DNA of 41,616 bases, from assembly GCF_019930045.1 (NCBI RefSeq), contig NZ_JAHZQQ010000015.1:1-41616 (forward strand), read 5' to 3'. Position 1 is the stretch's first letter. The number at the start of each line of letters is the position of its first letter. This document shows positions 30,419 to 39,634 of the stretch, piece by piece. The DNA comes from Streptococcus australis. GTDB taxonomy: Bacteria; Bacillota; Bacilli; Lactobacillales; Streptococcaceae. The notes beneath the pieces were generated by a model. The model searched no databases. It saw only the letters and a program-made list of their open reading frames with translations, and was not told the DNA's origin. A program made the translations under genes and the position numbers.

Positions 30419-31123
30419 TACTTCTAGACTAGATACTTGGGCGCTCAAATATGCAATCTTTCCTTCCACACCAAAGTAGTCCTTGACCAAGCCTTTTAAT
30501 TCGTCCATTGCTTCTTTGGCCCGTCCTGCTTGCTCTTCAGTCACTGCCTCCATCACAAGAATAGCCTGTCGCGTTTCTTCTGTCAGCATGGTTCTTTGAG
30601 CTTCCCGCCAGTTTAAACAACGGCAAACGGCTCCCTCTTGATCATAATAGATGATCTCTTCCGGCAAAGCAGGAGCGTCTTCCTCAGCTCCTAGTGGGAA
30701 GAATGGCTCTCCCCCCTTGGCTTTTCCTAAGGATAAGCCTCCAGCTAAATTTTCCATATCCTCACCACCACAGGGGATAGCATAAGCAAGAGATACACTA
30801 TTGTAGAGATCAACTAGCGGATTAATGGGATAAAACTCCCGTCCTTGCGACACACGTTTCAATAAGGCTTCGATGGAAGAACGAGCTCCTTTTTTGGTCT
30901 TGAATTTGGTAAAAGCCTGACGCCATTCCTGAACGACTGGGCTGACAGTGAATTGTTCATCATCGATGAAGACTTTTGATCGAGCGACTCCCTTGTCAAG
31001 TAGTTCCTTAAAATAGGGATCCTTGCTTTCGTCGACGTGGTTGTCAATACCTTCTACTGTCATCACCACTACTTGTGCTTGGGGAAACAAATCCCAAAAT
31101 GCTTGATCTACTGTAAATTTCAT
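30416..31123 (-). CDS. B3/B4 tRNA-binding domain protein
   Basis: 235 residues of the stand-alone B3/B4 family, the editing-like domain of phenylalanyl-tRNA synthetase beta. Landmarks are WRQAFTKFKTKKGARSSIEA, PINPLVDLYNSVSLAYAIP and YYDQEGAVCRCLNWREAQRT. Such proteins may hydrolyse misacylated tRNA or bind amino-acid derivatives; the function in streptococci is unproven. It overlaps marR by four bases, so it is probably controlled by that regulator. Confidence 0.88.
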   Translation of the reverse strand: MKFTVDQAFWDLFPQAQVVVMTVEGIDNHVDESKDPYFKELLDKGVARSKVFIDDEQFTVSPVVQEWRQAFTKFKTKKGARSSIEALLKRVSQGREFYPINPLVDLYNSVSLAYAIPCGGEDMENLAGGLSLGKAKGGEPFFPLGAEEDAPALPEEIIYYDQEGAVCRCLNWREAQRTMLTEETRQAILVMEAVTEEQAGRAKEAMDELKGLVKDYFGVEGKIAYLSAQVSSLEV

Positions 31124-31584
31124 TTCTTTTCCTCACTATAATTTCTTTTTTTGCCTTTTTTCACTAGCTCCCAATCCGCCGCGATGTTTTCTCTCATCTT
31201 TGCAAGCCATTCCTCTAATTGAAGGGCTTCTGCTTTTGAAAATCCCTTTAGGGCTGTCTCCTCAGAATATTCATGTTCAGAAAGGATGAACGGATAAAGC
31301 GCCTGTCCCTTTTCCGTTAGGATCCATTTTTTTATCTTTTGATTGGAATGATCATTTAATTCTCGGATAAATCCTTTATCAGCTAATTTTTTAACAGAGC
31401 GGGCTACTGTTGAGCGATCCACTTTTAATAAATCGGATAACTCCTCTTGAATAATCCCTGGGTGCTCCCCAATCCGTACCAAATACAGGTATTGGCCTTT
31501 AGCCAGTTCTAGATCTCGAAATTCGATATTGGCAATCGAATCTAAGGCTCGGGCTATGACGCCAATCTCTCGTAGTATCGTCAT
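31120..31584 (-). CDS. MarR-family transcriptional regulator
   Basis: 154 residues, winged-helix MarR fold: recognition part LSDLLKVDRSTVARSVKKLADKGFI, wing NDHSNQKIKKWILTEKG, with dimerisation helices at both ends. AAAGGAGGAGCAG before the ATG. First gene of a two-gene unit with the B3/B4 protein. A palindrome overlaps the -35 box of its promoter, suggesting autorepression. Ligand unknown. Confidence 0.92.
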   Translation of the reverse strand: MTILREIGVIARALDSIANIEFRDLELAKGQYLYLVRIGEHPGIIQEELSDLLKVDRSTVARSVKKLADKGFIRELNDHSNQKIKKWILTEKGQALYPFILSEHEYSEETALKGFSKAEALQLEEWLAKMRENIAADWELVKKGKKRNYSEEKK

Positions 31585-31608
31585 CTGCTCCTCCTTTCTT
31601 TATGGATG

Positions 31609-31637
31609 ATTCTACCATATTTTTGTTGCAAATGCAA
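31609..31637 (-). promoter_or_regulatory. marR promoter with overlapping operator
   Basis: Minus: TTGCAT (31632-31637), 17-bp spacer, TGG-TAGAAT (extended -10 at 31609-31614). The inverted repeat TTGCA-AA-TGCAA (31626-31637) covers the -35 box, as expected for a MarR autorepressor. Confidence 0.75.
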
Positions 31638-31659
31638 TAAAAATAACGAGCACAAATAA

Positions 31660-31833
31660 GAGGCTGGACAAAAGTCCTAGCCTCTCAATTGTCTTTGGAT
31701 TGTCGAGCAAGACGCAGTGGTTGAGTGGGCTCTACTACGCTGATTTCATCAGCTTTTACAGCCCTACTCAACTGTGCGGAGGTGGGACAACGAAATCGAA
31801 TTCTAACGAATTACCGATTTCTGTCCCACTCTC
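31660..31833 (-). repeat. Structured intergenic repeat, copy 4 (after yihY-like gene)
   Basis: About 174 bp, starts 24 bases after the stop of the YihY-type gene. One G is lost in the terminator hairpin (GAGGCTGGAC instead of GAGGCTGGGAC) and the T-run is short (CTTATTTG), so termination is probably weakened. It lies 22 bases upstream of the marR operator. Confidence 0.85.
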
Positions 31834-31857
31834 TCTTCATGATTTGTTTCTTTAACA

Positions 31858-32826
31858 TCATTCCTGATTTTTTCTCACATTTTTAAGATGGAAACGACGC
31901 TTGAGTGATGCTTCCTTTTGGTGAAAAGCTACTTGAGATGACTTGTACTTGGCTACCACATCCCCATCTTTTGTTTCGAATCGTGCTTCAATCGCATATT
32001 GAATACTAGCGTTTAAGATGCAACCAATAATCAACACCTTCGATACTAAGATAAACCAGAACATAATAATCGCTAAGAGGACCGACCCGAAGAAACGTGC
32101 ATCTAAGAAACTCGTGATATAGTGGTCGACATATTTCCAGAAAATATTCAGGGTCAAATAAAGAACTGCTGTTACAAAGATAGCTCCCGGAAAGACATAG
32201 CGAAACTTAGGAATTTTGATATTGGGTAGCGTGTAGTAGAGCAAGAGCAAGGTCAAAAAGAGAAGAACGTAAACCGAAGGTCCTGAAATATTTAGGAGAC
32301 GAAGGTAGATACTTTCATCAAACTTGAAAATCTCATAGACCGAACGAATAATCATCCGTCCAAACATAGTCAAAACCAGAGATAGACCGAACAGACCTTG
32401 CAGAGCAAAACTAATCAAAATACTGAAGATTCTCGCCCAGATAATCCCTCTCTCCTTCTCCACTCCATAACTTTTATTGAAGGCCCTTTGCAGGTATGCA
32501 ATACACTGTGAAGAGACCCATAAAGCAGAGATGATGGAGAAACTCAGCAAACCAGTAGAAGGCTTAGTAAGCACCGATGAAATAACTTGCAAAACAATCC
32601 GGTACATGGAAGCAGGTAATACTTCTCGCAAAGTCAGCAAAATCTGAGTCGGACGAATCTGAAAGTAAGGGAGGATATTAGCTGCAATCAACAATAAAGG
32701 AAGAATCGAAATCAACAAATAATAGGCTACAGCTATACTCGTGATATCCGATTCAGAGGCCATATAAAAGCGCAAGAACCCCTTAATAAATGGTCGTTGG
32801 CCTAGCCATTTGAAAAACTTTTTCAT
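31858..32826 (-). CDS. YihY/BrkB-family inner membrane protein
   Basis: 322 residues from MKKFFKWLGQRPFIKGFLRF. The start at 32826 follows GGGAGGGAAGAT; an in-frame TTG seven codons upstream overlaps that ribosome site. Six hydrophobic helices (SIAVAYYLLISILPLLLIAA; ILISFALQGLFGLSLVLTMF; VYVLLFLTLLLLYYTL) and a basic C-terminal tail. The family was once called RNase BN, wrongly; function unknown, possibly transport. Last gene of the murA group, 89 bp after map, followed by repeat copy 4. Confidence 0.88.
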   Translation of the reverse strand: MKKFFKWLGQRPFIKGFLRFYMASESDITSIAVAYYLLISILPLLLIAANILPYFQIRPTQILLTLREVLPASMYRIVLQVISSVLTKPSTGLLSFSIISALWVSSQCIAYLQRAFNKSYGVEKERGIIWARIFSILISFALQGLFGLSLVLTMFGRMIIRSVYEIFKFDESIYLRLLNISGPSVYVLLFLTLLLLYYTLPNIKIPKFRYVFPGAIFVTAVLYLTLNIFWKYVDHYITSFLDARFFGSVLLAIIMFWFILVSKVLIIGCILNASIQYAIEARFETKDGDVVAKYKSSQVAFHQKEASLKRRFHLKNVRKNQE

Positions 32827-32915
32827 ATCTTCCCTCCCCCTAAACAAAGTGATAAAAAGAGAAAAGAGCGAAACCGTTTTTTATATTCAGCTCCATTCTT
32901 TCCTCTCTACTTGTA

Positions 32916-33776
32916 TTAATAGGTTCCTTCTTCGCCTTGACTAGTCAAAATAACAGGACCATCTTTTGTAATCACAAACTGATGTTCGTACTGACAAGAA
33001 AGACCACCATCAAGGGTTTTGTGGGCCCAACCTGTCTTCATATCGGTATCAATTTCCCAAGTTCCGGTATTAATCATTGGTTCAATGGTCAAGACCATCC
33101 CTTCACGCAAGCGCAATCCACGTCCTGCACGACCGTAATGAGGCACCATTGGTTCTTCATGCATAGTTGGACCGACACCATGACCGACCAAGTCTCGAAC
33201 CACGCCATAGCCCTTGCTTTCAGCATATTCTTGAATAGCGGCTCCGATATCTCCTAGACGATTTCCGACAACGGCTTTTTCAATCCCCTTGTAAAGACAT
33301 TCCTTGGTCACATCCATGAGGTCTTTAACTTCTTGAGATACATTTCCTACTGCATAAGCCCAGCAAGAATCCGCCAAACCACCAGAGTAGTTTTCTGTAT
33401 ACTTTTTCACCTGCGCGACATTGTCAAAGTCTAATTTTGAGACATCAACAACAGACTTTTCTAAGGGCTCAGACAAGACCATATCCACCTTTAAGAGGTC
33501 CCCATCTTTTAAGACATAATGGCGAGGAAAGGCATGAGCCACTTCATCATTGATCCCACAACAAGTCGCATAGGGATAGTCCATCAAGCTTCCTTCAACA
33601 CCAATCTGAAGGGGCAAGACATTGGCTTCTTTACAGCGACGTCGAACATACTCTTCTACTTCCCAAAGATCGAGACCTGGTTTGATCAAATCCCGAAGGC
33701 CAATATGGATACTAGCAAGAAACTCTCCTGCACGGTCCATGGCTTCAATTTCACGCTGTGATTTCAATGTAATCAT
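32916..33776 (-). CDS. map: Methionine aminopeptidase, type I
   Basis: 286 residues. Metal ligands visible in DLLKVDMVL (Asp), GHGVGPTMHEEP (His) and VLTIEPM (Glu), plus a C-terminal QYEHQFVIT Glu. An insertion of about 40 residues after KVDMVL (SEPLEKSVVDVSKLDF onward) is characteristic of streptococcal enzymes and is absent from E. coli Map. Removes the initiator methionine. 18-bp gap to the CBS gene upstream. Confidence 0.95.
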   Translation of the reverse strand: MITLKSQREIEAMDRAGEFLASIHIGLRDLIKPGLDLWEVEEYVRRRCKEANVLPLQIGVEGSLMDYPYATCCGINDEVAHAFPRHYVLKDGDLLKVDMVLSEPLEKSVVDVSKLDFDNVAQVKKYTENYSGGLADSCWAYAVGNVSQEVKDLMDVTKECLYKGIEKAVVGNRLGDIGAAIQEYAESKGYGVVRDLVGHGVGPTMHEEPMVPHYGRAGRGLRLREGMVLTIEPMINTGTWEIDTDMKTGWAHKTLDGGLSCQYEHQFVITKDGPVILTSQGEEGTY

Positions 33777-33794
33777 CTATTTCCTACTTCCATT

Positions 33795-35072
33795 CTAATT
33801 AATTTTCAAAGTGACGGTGGCCTTCGTAACTAACTGTAGATTCAAATACAAATCAAAATCTATAATAGCCGATCGTCTTGTCTGACGAACGATGCGCGTT
33901 TCAATCCGCAAGGTATCGTCCACTTGAACAGCTTGAAGATAATAGACCAACAGTTGTTCAATAATTAAATTTTTCCCAGAATTCATCATGAGCTGGCGAG
34001 TGACCGTTGTTAGAACTTCAGTGAGCACGCCATTCGAGAGAACTCCACTCTTTTCTAACATACTCGGTTCAACCGTCAATTCAAAATGATTGGCTTGCAG
34101 AACCACTTTTTGACTGATTTGTTCACTAAAAGTAGGCAAACCAGACAATTGTTCCTTGCTCATCCGGTCCATGACCGCACGACGGGTAATGACTCCTAAC
34201 AGGGTCTGATTGCTGCGAATAACAGGGATCATCTCAAAATCTTCTGCAATCATGCGTTGACTGACGTTGGCAATACTAGAGGATAGGTTTGTCGTAAAGA
34301 CGCTACGGGACATGACCTTGTCAAGAGTTGTCTGGGGTGTCTTGTCTCCTGCATCTCGCATGGTCACCACTCCGACAACCATCTGGTGTTGATTGACGAC
34401 AGGAAAGCGACTAAACCGGCTCTTTCTTACCAAATCTAGATAGTCACGTACGGTATCCGTTTCCCGTAAAAAACCATATTCATGCATGGGCGAATAGACT
34501 TGTTCGACCGTTAAAATATCTGTTTTAATTTGCATGTTTGCGAGAGCACGGTTGATCATGGTCGCCACGGTATAGGTATCATGCTTGGTACGTAAGATAG
34601 GAGTTTGGCCACTGCGACCTAGTTCCAAAATAGAAGGATCGACGTCGAAACCACCCGTTACAAGAACAGCATTGTCGTGTTTGAGGGCCAGACGCTGGAT
34701 ATTGGTCCGGTCTCCAACAATGAGGAGCCCACCTTCAGAGACATAGTCTAAAATATGCTCTTCAGTCATAGCACCGATATAAAATTTGTTGAACTCTCGT
34801 TCCAGTCCTTCTTTACCTGCCAAGACTTCCGAACCGGTTATTTCTACAATCTCTCGAAAAGTCAGATGTTCCAGGACAGCTTTTTTGGACTTAACACGAA
34901 CAGTCCCACTACGAGGTCTCGTCTCAACAATTCCACGATTTTCGGCTTCTTTAATGGCCCGATAGGCGGTCCCATCACTCACCTGCAAATAGTTCGAGAT
35001 ACTTCTCACACTGACACGCTTGCCAATCGGTAGTTTCTCCAAATAATCTAAGATCGCTTGGTGTTTACTCAT
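33795..35072 (-). CDS. YtoI-like HTH-DRTGG-CBS-hotdog protein
   Basis: 425 residues with four parts: an N-terminal winged HTH (1-65, SVRSISNYLQVSDGTAYRAIKEAENRGIVE), a DRTGG domain (about 70-180), two CBS domains (about 190-310; SRFPVVNQHQMVVGVVTMRD and MIPVIRSNQTLLGVITRR), and a C-terminal thioesterase-like hotdog (NHFELTVEPSMLEKSGVLSN). CBS pairs usually bind adenine nucleotides, so a nucleotide-sensing regulator is likely, but targets are unknown. It overlaps the GNAT gene by 8 bp and precedes map, as in pneumococcus. Confidence 0.88.
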   Translation of the reverse strand: MSKHQAILDYLEKLPIGKRVSVRSISNYLQVSDGTAYRAIKEAENRGIVETRPRSGTVRVKSKKAVLEHLTFREIVEITGSEVLAGKEGLEREFNKFYIGAMTEEHILDYVSEGGLLIVGDRTNIQRLALKHDNAVLVTGGFDVDPSILELGRSGQTPILRTKHDTYTVATMINRALANMQIKTDILTVEQVYSPMHEYGFLRETDTVRDYLDLVRKSRFSRFPVVNQHQMVVGVVTMRDAGDKTPQTTLDKVMSRSVFTTNLSSSIANVSQRMIAEDFEMIPVIRSNQTLLGVITRRAVMDRMSKEQLSGLPTFSEQISQKVVLQANHFELTVEPSMLEKSGVLSNGVLTEVLTTVTRQLMMNSGKNLIIEQLLVYYLQAVQVDDTLRIETRIVRQTRRSAIIDFDLYLNLQLVTKATVTLKIN

Positions 35073-35616
35073 TGAGATCTCCTCTATCTATGCAGAACTC
35101 GTAATAATCCCGCATCTTTCGGGTATAGCGGTCACTTCCCTTAAATTGTCGTTTTAATGTATAACCGGCATGCAAAGCTACCTGTTGACTGGCTATATTT
35201 TCAACATGGGTAATAATTCGGACTTGTTTGAGATGAAGTTCCTGAAAGGACAAAAAGGTAATTTCTTTGACAACCTCTGTCATGAGGCCTTTGCCCCAAT
35301 AGTCCTTGTGTAAGAAATAACCAAGCTCTGCTTCTTTCTTAATTTCATCCAATTTTTCAAATTTAATCGATCCAATCACACGGCCAGTTTCCTTGTCACA
35401 AATCGCCCATATTCCTAAAGGATTCTTTAAAAAATAATTCGCCAAGACATACTGGCATTCTTCAAGGGAAGTTTGTGCTGGGAAAATAAAAGGCAAATTA
35501 TCCGGATTGGAGGATATGGTATAAAAGTCAGCCACATCACTATATAGAAAGGGCCTCAAGAAGAGGCGCTCTGTTTCGAAACATGAATATGCTGCTAGTT
35601 GCGTCCAAATGTTCAT
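35065..35616 (-). CDS. GNAT N-acetyltransferase, RimJ/RimL type
   Basis: 183 residues. TERLFLRPFLYSDVADFY at the N-terminus and the acetyl-CoA loop in ELGYFLHKDYWGKGLMTEVVKEI (Q/RxxGxG/A-like YWGKGL). ENIASQQVALHAGY follows. Protein N-terminal or small-molecule acetylation is possible; substrate unknown. 12-bp gap after murA, 8-bp overlap with the CBS gene. Confidence 0.9.
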   Translation of the reverse strand: MNIWTQLAAYSCFETERLFLRPFLYSDVADFYTISSNPDNLPFIFPAQTSLEECQYVLANYFLKNPLGIWAICDKETGRVIGSIKFEKLDEIKKEAELGYFLHKDYWGKGLMTEVVKEITFLSFQELHLKQVRIITHVENIASQQVALHAGYTLKRQFKGSDRYTRKMRDYYEFCIDRGDLNE

Positions 35617-35628
35617 AAAAATCGTTCG

Positions 35629-36891
35629 TTATGCTTCATCAATTAGCTTGACGTCAGCTCCCAATTGTTGCAATTTTTCAATGATATGCGAATAGCCACG
35701 AAGGATAAACTCAACATTGGTAATCTCTGTTTTTCCTTGAGCCATTAGGCCAGCAATCACCAAGGCCGCACCTGCACGCAGGTCTGTCGCTTTAACTGGA
35801 GCCCCCGTTAATTGATTTGGTCCTTGGTAGACAATACGATCACTAACTGTTTCAATCGTAGCTCCCATGCGCATCAGTTCAGCCACATGGTTGACTCGCT
35901 TTTGATAAATAGTATCGACAATGCTTCCCTTTCCATTAGCTGTCAAGAGCAAGGGAGTCAAGGGTTGCTGCAAATCAGTCGCAAATCCAGGGTAAGGAGA
36001 GGTTTTTATATGGACAGCTTTCAGATTTTCCTGCTTTTCAACAAAAACACTATCCTCAGAAATGGTCATCCGAACGCCCATTTCTTCCAGCTTAGCGATA
36101 AAGCTTTCCAAGTGTTCATATAGGACATTGTTGATTTGAATCCCTTCTCCCACAGCTGCAGCAAGGGCGATATAAGTCCCCGCTTCGATGCGATCTGGAA
36201 TCACTTGGTGACGTGTCCCGTGGAGATAGTCTACTCCTTCAATCGTAATGATATCTGTACCTGCGCCACGAATGTGAGCCCCCATATTATTGAGAAGAGT
36301 CACGACATCAATGATCTCAGGTTCGCGAGCAGCATTCTCAATAACGGTACGACCTTCCGCTTTAACAGCAGCTAGAATGGTATTAATCGTTGCTCCAACG
36401 CTAACCGTATCCATATAGATCACTGCGCCACGGAGACGCTCCCCATTTGTGGAAAGATTCATACTAGAACCATCCATGGTCATTTTAGCGCCCATCGCCT
36501 CAAAGGCTTTCAAATGCAGATCAATGGGACGTGGACCTAAATCACATCCCCCTGGTAGACCTACAGTTGCCTGGCCATAACGTCCCAAAAGACTTCCGTA
36601 GAAATAGTAAGAAGCGCGAAGACTATTGATCTTTCCAAATGGCATTGGCATATCTTGAACACCACGCGGATCGATAACAAGGGTCTCCCCATCTCGCTCC
36701 ACTTTTGCTCCCATGAGGATCATAATGTCAATCAAGCTAGCCACATCTGAAATATCTGGGACACCATCAAGAGTCACAATTTCGTCTGCTAAAATAGTTG
36801 CAGGAATAAGGGCCACCACACTATTTTTTGCACCACTAATGGTCACCTCACCTTTTAAAGGGCGACCACCATTAATTATAATTTTTTTCAT
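35629..36891 (-). CDS. murA: UDP-N-acetylglucosamine 1-carboxyvinyltransferase
   Basis: 420 residues from [20 protein letters not shown], which fits the family N-terminus; a TTG eight codons earlier is possible. [10 protein letters not shown] (catalytic Lys) and the loop [10 protein letters not shown] with the nucleophile Cys116 (fosfomycin target). First step of peptidoglycan synthesis. Streptococci carry two MurA paralogues; this is the one grouped with GNAT, CBS and map. The ribosome site is poor: AAAGAGC lies about 15 bases before ATG. Promoter at 36939-36961. Confidence 0.94.
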   Translation of the reverse strand: MKKIIINGGRPLKGEVTISGAKNSVVALIPATILADEIVTLDGVPDISDVASLIDIMILMGAKVERDGETLVIDPRGVQDMPMPFGKINSLRASYYFYGSLLGRYGQATVGLPGGCDLGPRPIDLHLKAFEAMGAKMTMDGSSMNLSTNGERLRGAVIYMDTVSVGATINTILAAVKAEGRTVIENAAREPEIIDVVTLLNNMGAHIRGAGTDIITIEGVDYLHGTRHQVIPDRIEAGTYIALAAAVGEGIQINNVLYEHLESFIAKLEEMGVRMTISEDSVFVEKQENLKAVHIKTSPYPGFATDLQQPLTPLLLTANGKGSIVDTIYQKRVNHVAELMRMGATIETVSDRIVYQGPNQLTGAPVKATDLRAGAALVIAGLMAQGKTEITNVEFILRGYSHIIEKLQQLGADVKLIDEA

Positions 36892-36920
36892 GTAAATTTG
36901 TATAAGCTCTTTCAATCATT

Positions 36921-36961
36921 CGGTAAAAAATTACCGCATCTATTATATCATAAAAACGCTT
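36921..36961 (-). promoter_or_regulatory. murA promoter and leader hairpin
   Basis: Extended -10 TGA-TATAAT at 36942-36947 with TAGAAA 17 bases upstream. The block 36939-36961 matches the ligA promoter at 21 of 23 positions. In the leader, CGGTAA / TTACCG (36921-36926, 36931-36936) forms a six-pair hairpin. Confidence 0.6.
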
Positions 36962-37114
36962 CATTTTCTACTCATTCTTATCTTTTGATCGGTCAATCCA
37001 ATCTTTAGAAACCTCAACTAAATGTTTTACTATTTTTTTATATTTTCAGAATCTTTCCTTTTTTATTTATGTTGTTTGTAAATTGGCTGTAAGTGTTGTC
37101 ACTTCTTTATAATC

Positions 37115-37140
37115 AAAAAAAGCAGCCCTTTTCGGACCGC
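37115..37140 (-). terminator. Terminator of the copYAZ operon
   Basis: Minus: GCGGTCC-GAAAA-GGGCTGC with two G-U pairs, followed by T7. It begins 11 bases after the copZ stop. The next ~150 bases up to murA are AT-rich, with a small AAGTG/CACTT hairpin (37091-37104) and no gene. Confidence 0.85.
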
Positions 37141-37151
37141 CTTTCCTGACT

Positions 37152-37358
37152 TTATTTCACTTCATTTCCTAATTCATATTTACTGCCTTTTAGAGCTCGG
37201 GTCAAGGACCATTTCCAAGGTTTCCCTTCAATGGTTACTTGTTTTTTCTCTAAATCAACTTTCACTTCTTCTACACCTTTTACAGCAGATAGTTTTTCAG
37301 TGACAGCATTGGCACAACCTTGGCATTTCATTCCTGTAATTTCATATGTTTTTGACAT
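37152..37358 (-). CDS. copZ: Copper chaperone CopZ-like HMA protein
   Basis: 68 residues, one heavy-metal-associated domain. GMKCQGC at 8-14 gives the CxxC copper site (Cys11, Cys14). The fold pattern VKGVEEVKVDLEKKQVTIEG is standard; the C-terminus is basic. It hands Cu(I) to CopA and CopY. Last gene of the operon, 47 bp after copA. Confidence 0.94.
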   Translation of the reverse strand: MSKTYEITGMKCQGCANAVTEKLSAVKGVEEVKVDLEKKQVTIEGKPWKWSLTRALKGSKYELGNEVK

Positions 37359-37405
37359 GATTCTTTCCTTTCTTCTTCATGAGGAGATGATTTTTCTCCT
37401 AGTTC

Positions 37406-39634
37406 TTACAATTTTTTTCTCTTTAATCTTAGAGCATTCAGTACAACCGATACTGAACTAAAACTCATAGCTAGACCTGCTAGCATCGGGTTTAAGAGCG
37501 GGCCCCCAAAGAGATAGAGAAGGCCCATCGCCACAGGAATAGCTAAAACATTGTAGATAAAGGCCCAGAACAAGTTTTCCTTGATGGTCTTAATCGTATA
37601 GTGGCTGATTTCTAAAGCCCGGACAACATCCATCAATTGCGGTTTCATGACGACGATATCCGCACTTTCCATGGCAATATCTGTCCCAGACCCCATGGCA
37701 ATCCCGATATCAGCAGTTGCAAGAGCCGGTGCATCGTTGATTCCATCCCCCACCATGATCACAGACTTGCCTTCTGCTTGCAACTCTTGGATTACCCGTG
37801 ATTTTTCTTGAGGAAGGACTTGACTGATGACCAGCTGGATTCCAGCCTTCTTGGCAATAGCCTGAGCAGTTCGGTCATTATCCCCAGTTAGCATGATGAC
37901 CTTCTTGCCCATTTTTTCTAGACTAGCAACCATTTCTAAACTATCTTCCTTGATGCGGTCTGCTACGCCAAATAGAGCCATGAGTTGTCCATCTTCAGCC
38001 AAGAAAATCGGCGTTTGTCCATCCTGGGTCAAGGCTTCCAAGTCAGCCTTGGCAAGACGAACATCGACCCCTTCCTCTTCCATGAGCGTTTGATTCCCAG
38101 CCAGATAAACCTGCCCAGCATAGCTAGCTGTAAGGCCTCTTCCTGTTAGACTAGAGAAGTTTTCCATCTCTAAGATGTCTACATGCGCTTCCTTTGTAGC
38201 ATCCAGAATAGCTTGTCCTAGTGGATGCTCGGACTTAGCTTCCAGAGAGGCTAGTATTTGTAAGACATTCCCAGCTTGTCTATAAGTATAAGAAGAAGAC
38301 AACTGAGGCTTTCCTTGAGTGATGGTCCCCGTTTTATCGAAGACCAAGACTTGTGCTTGATGAGCTAACTCAAGGACATCCCCTCTCTTGTAGAGGATCC
38401 CATGCTCTGCCCCTAATCCTGTGCCTACCATAATGGCTGTCGGAGTAGCCAAGCCTAGGGCACATGGACAGGCAATGACCAAGACACTGATCGTTACCGT
38501 CATAGCAAAGGTGAAGGTTTCACCCATGATAAAATACCAAAAGAGACCAGATAAGAGGGCAATCCCCATAACTACAGGGACAAAAACTCCTGCCACTTGA
38601 TCAGCAATCTTAGCGATTGGCGCTTTGGTTTGTTGGGCATCTTCCACCAGCTGAATGATTTGTGCTAGTAAGGTATCCCGACCAACTTTTTCAGCCTGAT
38701 AGACCAAGCTTCCTTGACCATTGATGGAACCAGCGTAAACTGAACTCCCTTCAGTTTTTTGGATGGGGATTGATTCACCCGTCAGCATGCTTTCATCAAT
38801 GGCTGATTGTCCGGAAACCACCTGACCATCAACGGCTATTTTTTCACCTGGCTTGACCAGGATCTGATCTCCAATGACCAAGTCTTCTACAGGCAATTTC
38901 ACTTCTTTTCCATCACGTAGGACCGTTGCCTCTTTAGCCGCCAGATGCATGAGCTTTTTGATGGCTTGTGAAGTACGCCCTTTAGATAGTGTTTCAAAAT
39001 ATTTACCTAGAGTAATCAGGGTCAGAATCACAGCTACAGACTCAAAGTAAAGCTGATGTACGTGATGGTGGTGACCAAGCAAAATGTGATAAGTTCCATA
39101 AAGACTATAAAGAAAGGCTGCGCTAGTCGCCAAAGCCACCAAAGCATCCATATTGGGATGGCCTTTTAGAAGGGTTCGGAAGCCATTTCGATAAAAGGCT
39201 CGTCCGAAGATCATCACAGGAATGGTCAAGAACAAAAGAACAAGAGTATAAGCCACAGGTGCTCGATCAGGTGAAACAAATGCAGGTGCTGGTAGGCCAA
39301 TCATGGGGCCCATCGCTAGATAAAAGAGTGGCAGGGTGAAGATGGAAGACCAAAAGAGGCGTTTTCGGATCAATAGTAGCTTGTCACCTTCTCTCTCTTC
39401 TTGGCTCTTAGCTGTATCTGGATTATATACTACTGCCTCATAACCGGCATCCGCTACCGCTTTTGAAATAGCCTCTGGGCTCAAAGGTTCCCCTTGATAT
39501 TCTACTGTCATTTTTTCGGTGGTCAGGTTTACTGTCGCTTTTTCAACACCATCCAGATGGTTGACAGCTTTCTCCACATTGATCACACAGGATGCACAAG
39601 TCATCCCATTGACGACAAAAGTTTCTTCTTTCAT
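37406..39634 (-). CDS. copA: Copper-exporting P1B-type ATPase
   Basis: 742 residues from MKEETFVVNGMTCASC. The start at 39634 overlaps the copY stop (ATGA) and follows GGAGGAAGAGAA; the 16-residue upstream extension is an artefact. One N-terminal HMA domain (Cys13, Cys16), eight membrane helices, TGES at 285-288, the transmembrane CPC at 389-391, DKTGT with phosphorylated Asp433, and SEHPLG. Exports Cu(I). A histidine patch (GHHHHVH) sits in an outer loop near residue 190. Confidence 0.96.
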   Translation of the reverse strand: MKEETFVVNGMTCASCVINVEKAVNHLDGVEKATVNLTTEKMTVEYQGEPLSPEAISKAVADAGYEAVVYNPDTAKSQEEREGDKLLLIRKRLFWSSIFTLPLFYLAMGPMIGLPAPAFVSPDRAPVAYTLVLLFLTIPVMIFGRAFYRNGFRTLLKGHPNMDALVALATSAAFLYSLYGTYHILLGHHHHVHQLYFESVAVILTLITLGKYFETLSKGRTSQAIKKLMHLAAKEATVLRDGKEVKLPVEDLVIGDQILVKPGEKIAVDGQVVSGQSAIDESMLTGESIPIQKTEGSSVYAGSINGQGSLVYQAEKVGRDTLLAQIIQLVEDAQQTKAPIAKIADQVAGVFVPVVMGIALLSGLFWYFIMGETFTFAMTVTISVLVIACPCALGLATPTAIMVGTGLGAEHGILYKRGDVLELAHQAQVLVFDKTGTITQGKPQLSSSYTYRQAGNVLQILASLEAKSEHPLGQAILDATKEAHVDILEMENFSSLTGRGLTASYAGQVYLAGNQTLMEEEGVDVRLAKADLEALTQDGQTPIFLAEDGQLMALFGVADRIKEDSLEMVASLEKMGKKVIMLTGDNDRTAQAIAKKAGIQLVISQVLPQEKSRVIQELQAEGKSVIMVGDGINDAPALATADIGIAMGSGTDIAMESADIVVMKPQLMDVVRALEISHYTIKTIKENLFWAFIYNVLAIPVAMGLLYLFGGPLLNPMLAGLAMSFSSVSVVLNALRLKRKKL

